Under the pieces are notes generated by a model. It did not search any database and was not told the DNA's origin. It worked only from the letters and a program-made list of their open reading frames with translations. DNA of 10,895 nucleotides from Saccoglossus kowalevskii (Eukaryota > Hemichordata > Enteropneusta > Harrimaniidae): contig NW_003126386.1 in NCBI RefSeq assembly GCF_000003605.2, positions 1,069,053-1,079,947 on the forward strand, given 5' to 3'. Of this stretch, positions 7,781 to 10,895 are shown piece by piece. Made by a program: the position numbers and the translations under genes. The first letter of the stretch is position 1. Each line of letters starts with the position of its first letter.

Positions 7781-8581
7781 AGCATAGGTTACTGACTGTT
7801 CTTGAACATTTGTTGTGAAAATCGTATATAATGAAACAAACAACAAAATGCATTTCTTTTAAATTATTTTATTCTGTTGATAGTCAGATGACCAACTTAT
7901 CGACTTTTTTAAAACACTACTCCCTGCCCCCAACCCCTCCCAAATATAACCCTATTTTTCCATGCAACTCCAAAAAAAAAAAAATATACCACTTGCATGA
8001 CAAACTCTAAATGAGATTCCATTGTTTTATAAAATACCTTTGTACAAATATATACAGAAACAATCAAAATAACATAACAGGATTTAAATTAAAAACTTAC
8101 ACCATTCCCATGTCTGGTTTGTCAAAGTTTCACTCTGAGAAAGGTCAACAACCTCACTCATGGATTACTGAGCATCTTAAAATAAAAACTAAGATGGATT
8201 ATTTCCATAATTTCAATCCCCCTTGAAATAACACTATTATTTTTCTTTTCAAAAAATTTCAGCTGATTTGTGCATTTTCATTATAATTAAGTAGAATTCC
8301 TTTGTTTTTTACTGTATACCGGTACTATCAAAAATGAAATTCACTGAAAATACTTTTTCTAGATAATGTATCACGTAATTTATCAGCAAGCAATGGCAAT
8401 ACATGAGACACAAATTACCAAATAGAGATACATCAAGATTTACATGCGAAAGTTTTGAAAATAATACCACCTCCCCCCCACAGTCAAACCTTGATAATAA
8501 TTACAAACTGACTGTTGTTAAGGTACAAAAAATAACTGTCAAATTCATCATTATTCCACTGCAGAGAATACATACCATACA
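7781..8581. other. Intergenic low-complexity stretch
   Basis: The sequence is AT-rich, with a C-rich tract at about 7921-7941 and a run of 13 A at 7972-7984. The plus-strand frames at 8011-8226 and 8403-8606 are Asn-, Lys- and Ile-rich, as expected of random AT-rich DNA. I see no gene. Confidence 0.5.
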
Positions 8582-8770
8582 GTATATAACCTCATACACT
8601 CCATAAGTGTATCAAATATACTTTAAATACATCATAATCACAGTGTTTCAAATGTTACGTCACTGCAAAAAATATATTCAATGTATAGCTACATACACTC
8701 CATAGTGTATCAAATATACATCCCATATACCCTAATTCCAGTTTTTCAAATACACTACATATTGCATGTA
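8582..8770. repeat. Diverged tandem duplication, about 99-bp period
   Basis: CATACACTCCATAAGTGTAT at 8593 recurs as CATACACTCCATAGTGTAT at 8692, followed in both copies by CAAATATAC. Later words also match: CACAGTGTTTCAAAT against CCAGTTTTTCAAAT. The copies run from about 8582-8670 and 8683-8770. Each copy contains the small palindrome ATACACT..AGTGTAT. Confidence 0.7.
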
Positions 8771-9856
8771 CAAAAGTTGTCAGTATCAATGGTTAATTAC
8801 AATCATGTGTCACGTATAAAACATAACCACCATGTCCATCAGCAAAATCATTTGAAATGAAAATCTAATCCATCCAACCTAATTCAGATGGGTAGATCTA
8901 GACCAAAGTCTGTAAAGCGTCAACTTAACTGAACGGTATACTACACATGTAATTCAACAGTCAACTTCAAATACGTAGTCCCATGGGGAGGGTTTGTGGG
9001 GATAGTTGATAATTCAGATCACACTTGACACATGAATAAATAAATTATGCATTGGATAATGTTAGAAATTTGAATACCAGGTACTTGAAGCCTGAAAACA
9101 TTAGCATAATTACCTATTGCACACGCTTTGGAATTTAGCAATTCGGGTCAACCATTTTATCTGCTGTCAGTTATTTTTTTTTTCTGAAAGGCTTGTGTAC
9201 ATATCATATATTTTTATTGCCAAGTATCCCCCCCAAAACCTAATTATCCCCTTTAATGCCAAAGTTGACTTTAGTCACCTATCCCAATACATGTATATGA
9301 CTTAAAATTCTGTAAACAAAAGCATGCAGCACGCTAGAGAGAAAACCCAATTCTGATTCAAGTGGTTTGAGTTGAGGGATGGAATAAGTAATAATAGAGC
9401 ACCATCTGGGAAGTCCCTAGCAACAGGCAAAGGGTAACTTGTCTTTTTATCACAACTCCAGAACTGCCAATTATTGCTACAATTGTGCCAAGTCTGTGTG
9501 CTATATGGAAGACCACAGCTCATAAAGTGAGTATAGATATTATTATTATAATTATTAATGAAAAGGGTGTCAATCAATATACTGATACATATAAGATTGG
9601 ACAGAGGACAATATCACACAAAATGGTGGGTGTCACAGTGGTTTGAATTTAAATGGTGAACTAATCGTAATGCACCTAGCTTCAGTCTTTGGATTGATAA
9701 ATTTGCGATGGAGCTAAACATTGTCTAAATAAGTTTTAATACTTAATAGAAGTATACAGTCAACTCATTTCTTCAGTCGTTTTGAAAGTCACCAGTTGGG
9801 AGTTTATGATTGGCTGCAAATGCCATACAAATTCAAATCTGTTTACTACATAGCAC
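8771..9856. other. Intergenic stretch without a recognisable gene
   Basis: This AT-rich region has a T run near 9173-9182 and ATT/AAT microsatellite-like sequence at 9538-9557. The minus-strand frame 9302-9577 has no domain I can recognise. CCTAGCAAC at 9416-9424 matches one half of the RFX X-box. No exon pair is visible. Confidence 0.45.
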
Positions 9857-10240
9857 CAGAGGTACATTACTTGGGGTTTGAAACTACGGTGACCTGATAC
9901 CAAGATCCTGTTTCAATCTCGCTCTCGCATAAGCGTTCCAACTCAGAAAAATGTGTATGCCCGAGGTAACAAGGATACTGGGATGTCCTGGTGGATCAAA
10001 ATAGCTGCTCACGATATGACGGATTACAATAACTATATTTTCTGTACATTTTCGATGTATTACATTTTTTCACTATGCATTTGGTAATACATGTTTTATT
10101 GTTTTATTACAAACCACCTTATGTCATGTCAGAAGTTCATAGCAACAGTCTCGCTATCTACGAGATGAGACTTGAATGGGATCTTGACATGTCACCATAC
10201 AGTACTATGCGCGTTGCAAACCCCAAGTAATGTACCTCTG
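9857..10240. mobile_element. 384-bp foldback element with perfect 24-bp terminal inverted repeats
   Basis: The left end (9857-9880, starting CAGAGGTACATTACTTGGGG) is exactly the reverse complement of the right end (10217-10240). Imperfect pairing continues inward: GGTGAC, then CAAGATCC, then CAA and CTC words occur in the same order on both arms, for roughly 80-90 bases. The centre has its own hairpin, TGTATTAC (10056-10063) facing GTAATACA (10084-10091). The CAGAGG ends recall hAT-type termini, but I see no eight-base target duplication: the flanks are CATAGCAC on the left and ATAGACTT on the right. There is no coding capacity, so this is a non-autonomous (MITE or foldback) copy. Confidence 0.75.
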
Positions 10241-10473
10241 ATAGACTTTACGTTAGTGTAGTGACAGTGATCACACATAACAGACAGTATTAGGGTTATC
10301 ATTAGAACAGTCCTCACAAATACATATCAAAGTAATGTTTGATTTTTGACCAAAGAAAGGACATACAGTTTTACTGATATAGTTTGAGCACAATGAAATG
10401 CATACCAAACCGACAAATTTAATATTGCCAATAACACCTTAGTTTACTTAATAACAAAGACTGCAATAAGTGA
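10241..10473. other. Spacer without a recognisable gene
   Basis: AT-rich sequence between the foldback element and the CpG-rich patch at the right end. I see nothing in it beyond ordinary spacer. Confidence 0.4.
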
Positions 10474-10760
10474 TTTTCCATTCAACTGCGAGATCTCGTG
10501 AGTTGCATGAAAGACGCGAGTCAAACGTCTGCCGCAAAAATTGAACAATTTGATTTTGAACTCGAATTTCTTTATTTCGTAGCTCACATCGATCGGCCGA
10601 TCTTCGACAGAGGAATATTGCTTTCGAATACCCTTACTTCATTGAAATTGCCTATTATCAAATGCGGACAGCACATTATTAAGCATGGAAATGTCCCCCA
10701 AAACACTTTCGCGTTTGTCGAATACCACACGATGTTTGACGACACTACAACAATATGACT
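10474..10760 (+). other. Open frame in CpG-rich patch, possible exon of a neighbouring gene
   Basis: The frame is open from after a TGA at 10471-10473. From the ATG at 10507 it encodes 84 residues, beginning MKDASQTSAAKIEQF and ending with a stop at 10758-10760. The composition is protein-like and the CpG content is far above the flanks, but the ATG context is weak (T at -3) and I do not recognise the product. The opposite strand is also open (10584-10799) and contains a good donor, GAA|GTAAGG, so the strand of any real transcript is undecided. Confidence 0.2.
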
Positions 10761-10895
10761 ACCCCAGACCATTCGTCCCGGTGTTATCGCTATCGCCACA
10801 CGAGACTCCAGCTTGTCTCCTATACAATTTTCCTTCCGCCCACTTAATTTTAATATTCATATGACCTTTGCACTGACATCGATAGCCAATCGCAT
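10761..10895. promoter_or_regulatory. Probable promoter at right edge (CCAAT and GC box)
   Basis: A CCAAT box at 10886-10890 (in GATAGCCAATCG) and a GC box CCGCCC at 10836-10841 lie 45 bases apart in a CpG-rich patch that starts near 10480. This arrangement is typical of animal promoters and suggests a gene start at or just beyond the window edge. Neither motif fixes the direction. Confidence 0.35.

Noticed and set aside
9412-9424. RFX X-box-like half site (CCTAGCAAC)
   Set aside because: Only one half of the palindrome fits, and no ciliary or other gene is visible beside it.
9302-9577. 91-codon minus-strand open frame
   Set aside because: The composition is Asn- and Tyr-rich from AT microsatellite sequence at one end, there is no family match, and no splice context could be established.

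Overview
The window reads as nuclear DNA of an invertebrate animal. It is AT-rich and mostly non-coding, one gene is split by GT-AG introns, and several short inverted-repeat elements sit between the coding parts. CpG is sparse over most of the length but clustered near the first exon of the recognised gene and again at the right end. That is the mosaic pattern expected where gene bodies are methylated and promoters are not. The repeat style (a short element with ATACTGTAAAATA ends and ATTTTCGCT motifs) would suit a marine lophotrochozoan, hemichordate or similar animal. The species cannot be fixed from the sequence.

The one gene I recognise lies on the minus strand. It is the 5' end of the serine palmitoyltransferase long-chain subunit 2 gene (SPTLC2; 'lace' in flies), the catalytic subunit of the ER enzyme that starts sphingolipid synthesis. 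Exon 1 coding sequence is at 3747-3875 (43 codons). Exon 2 is at 464-634 (57 codons, including the N-terminal membrane helix). They are separated by a 3,112-base intron with a good donor and acceptor, both in phase 0. The catalytic domain lies beyond position 1 of the window. The 5' flank (about 3876-4300) has three CCAAT boxes, a four-codon upstream ORF just before the start codon, and a consensus splice donor that suggests a spliced 5' untranslated region.

The rest is intergenic or intronic. It holds at least four short non-autonomous DNA-transposon-like elements with inverted ends: 1456-1903 (TA-flanked), 6400-6527 (TTAA-flanked, piggyBac-like), 7567-7780, and 9857-10240 (perfect 24-bp ends). 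It also holds a diverged tandem duplication near 8582-8770 and a degenerate array of GGTCTTTATATA-type units near 5539-5700. From 10480 to the right edge is a CpG-rich patch with a CCAAT box, a GC box and an 84-codon open frame, which may be the promoter or first exon of a neighbouring gene. A second unproven candidate first exon lies on the minus strand at 6733-6852. I found no tRNA, rRNA, CRISPR, prokaryotic operon or autonomous transposase gene.
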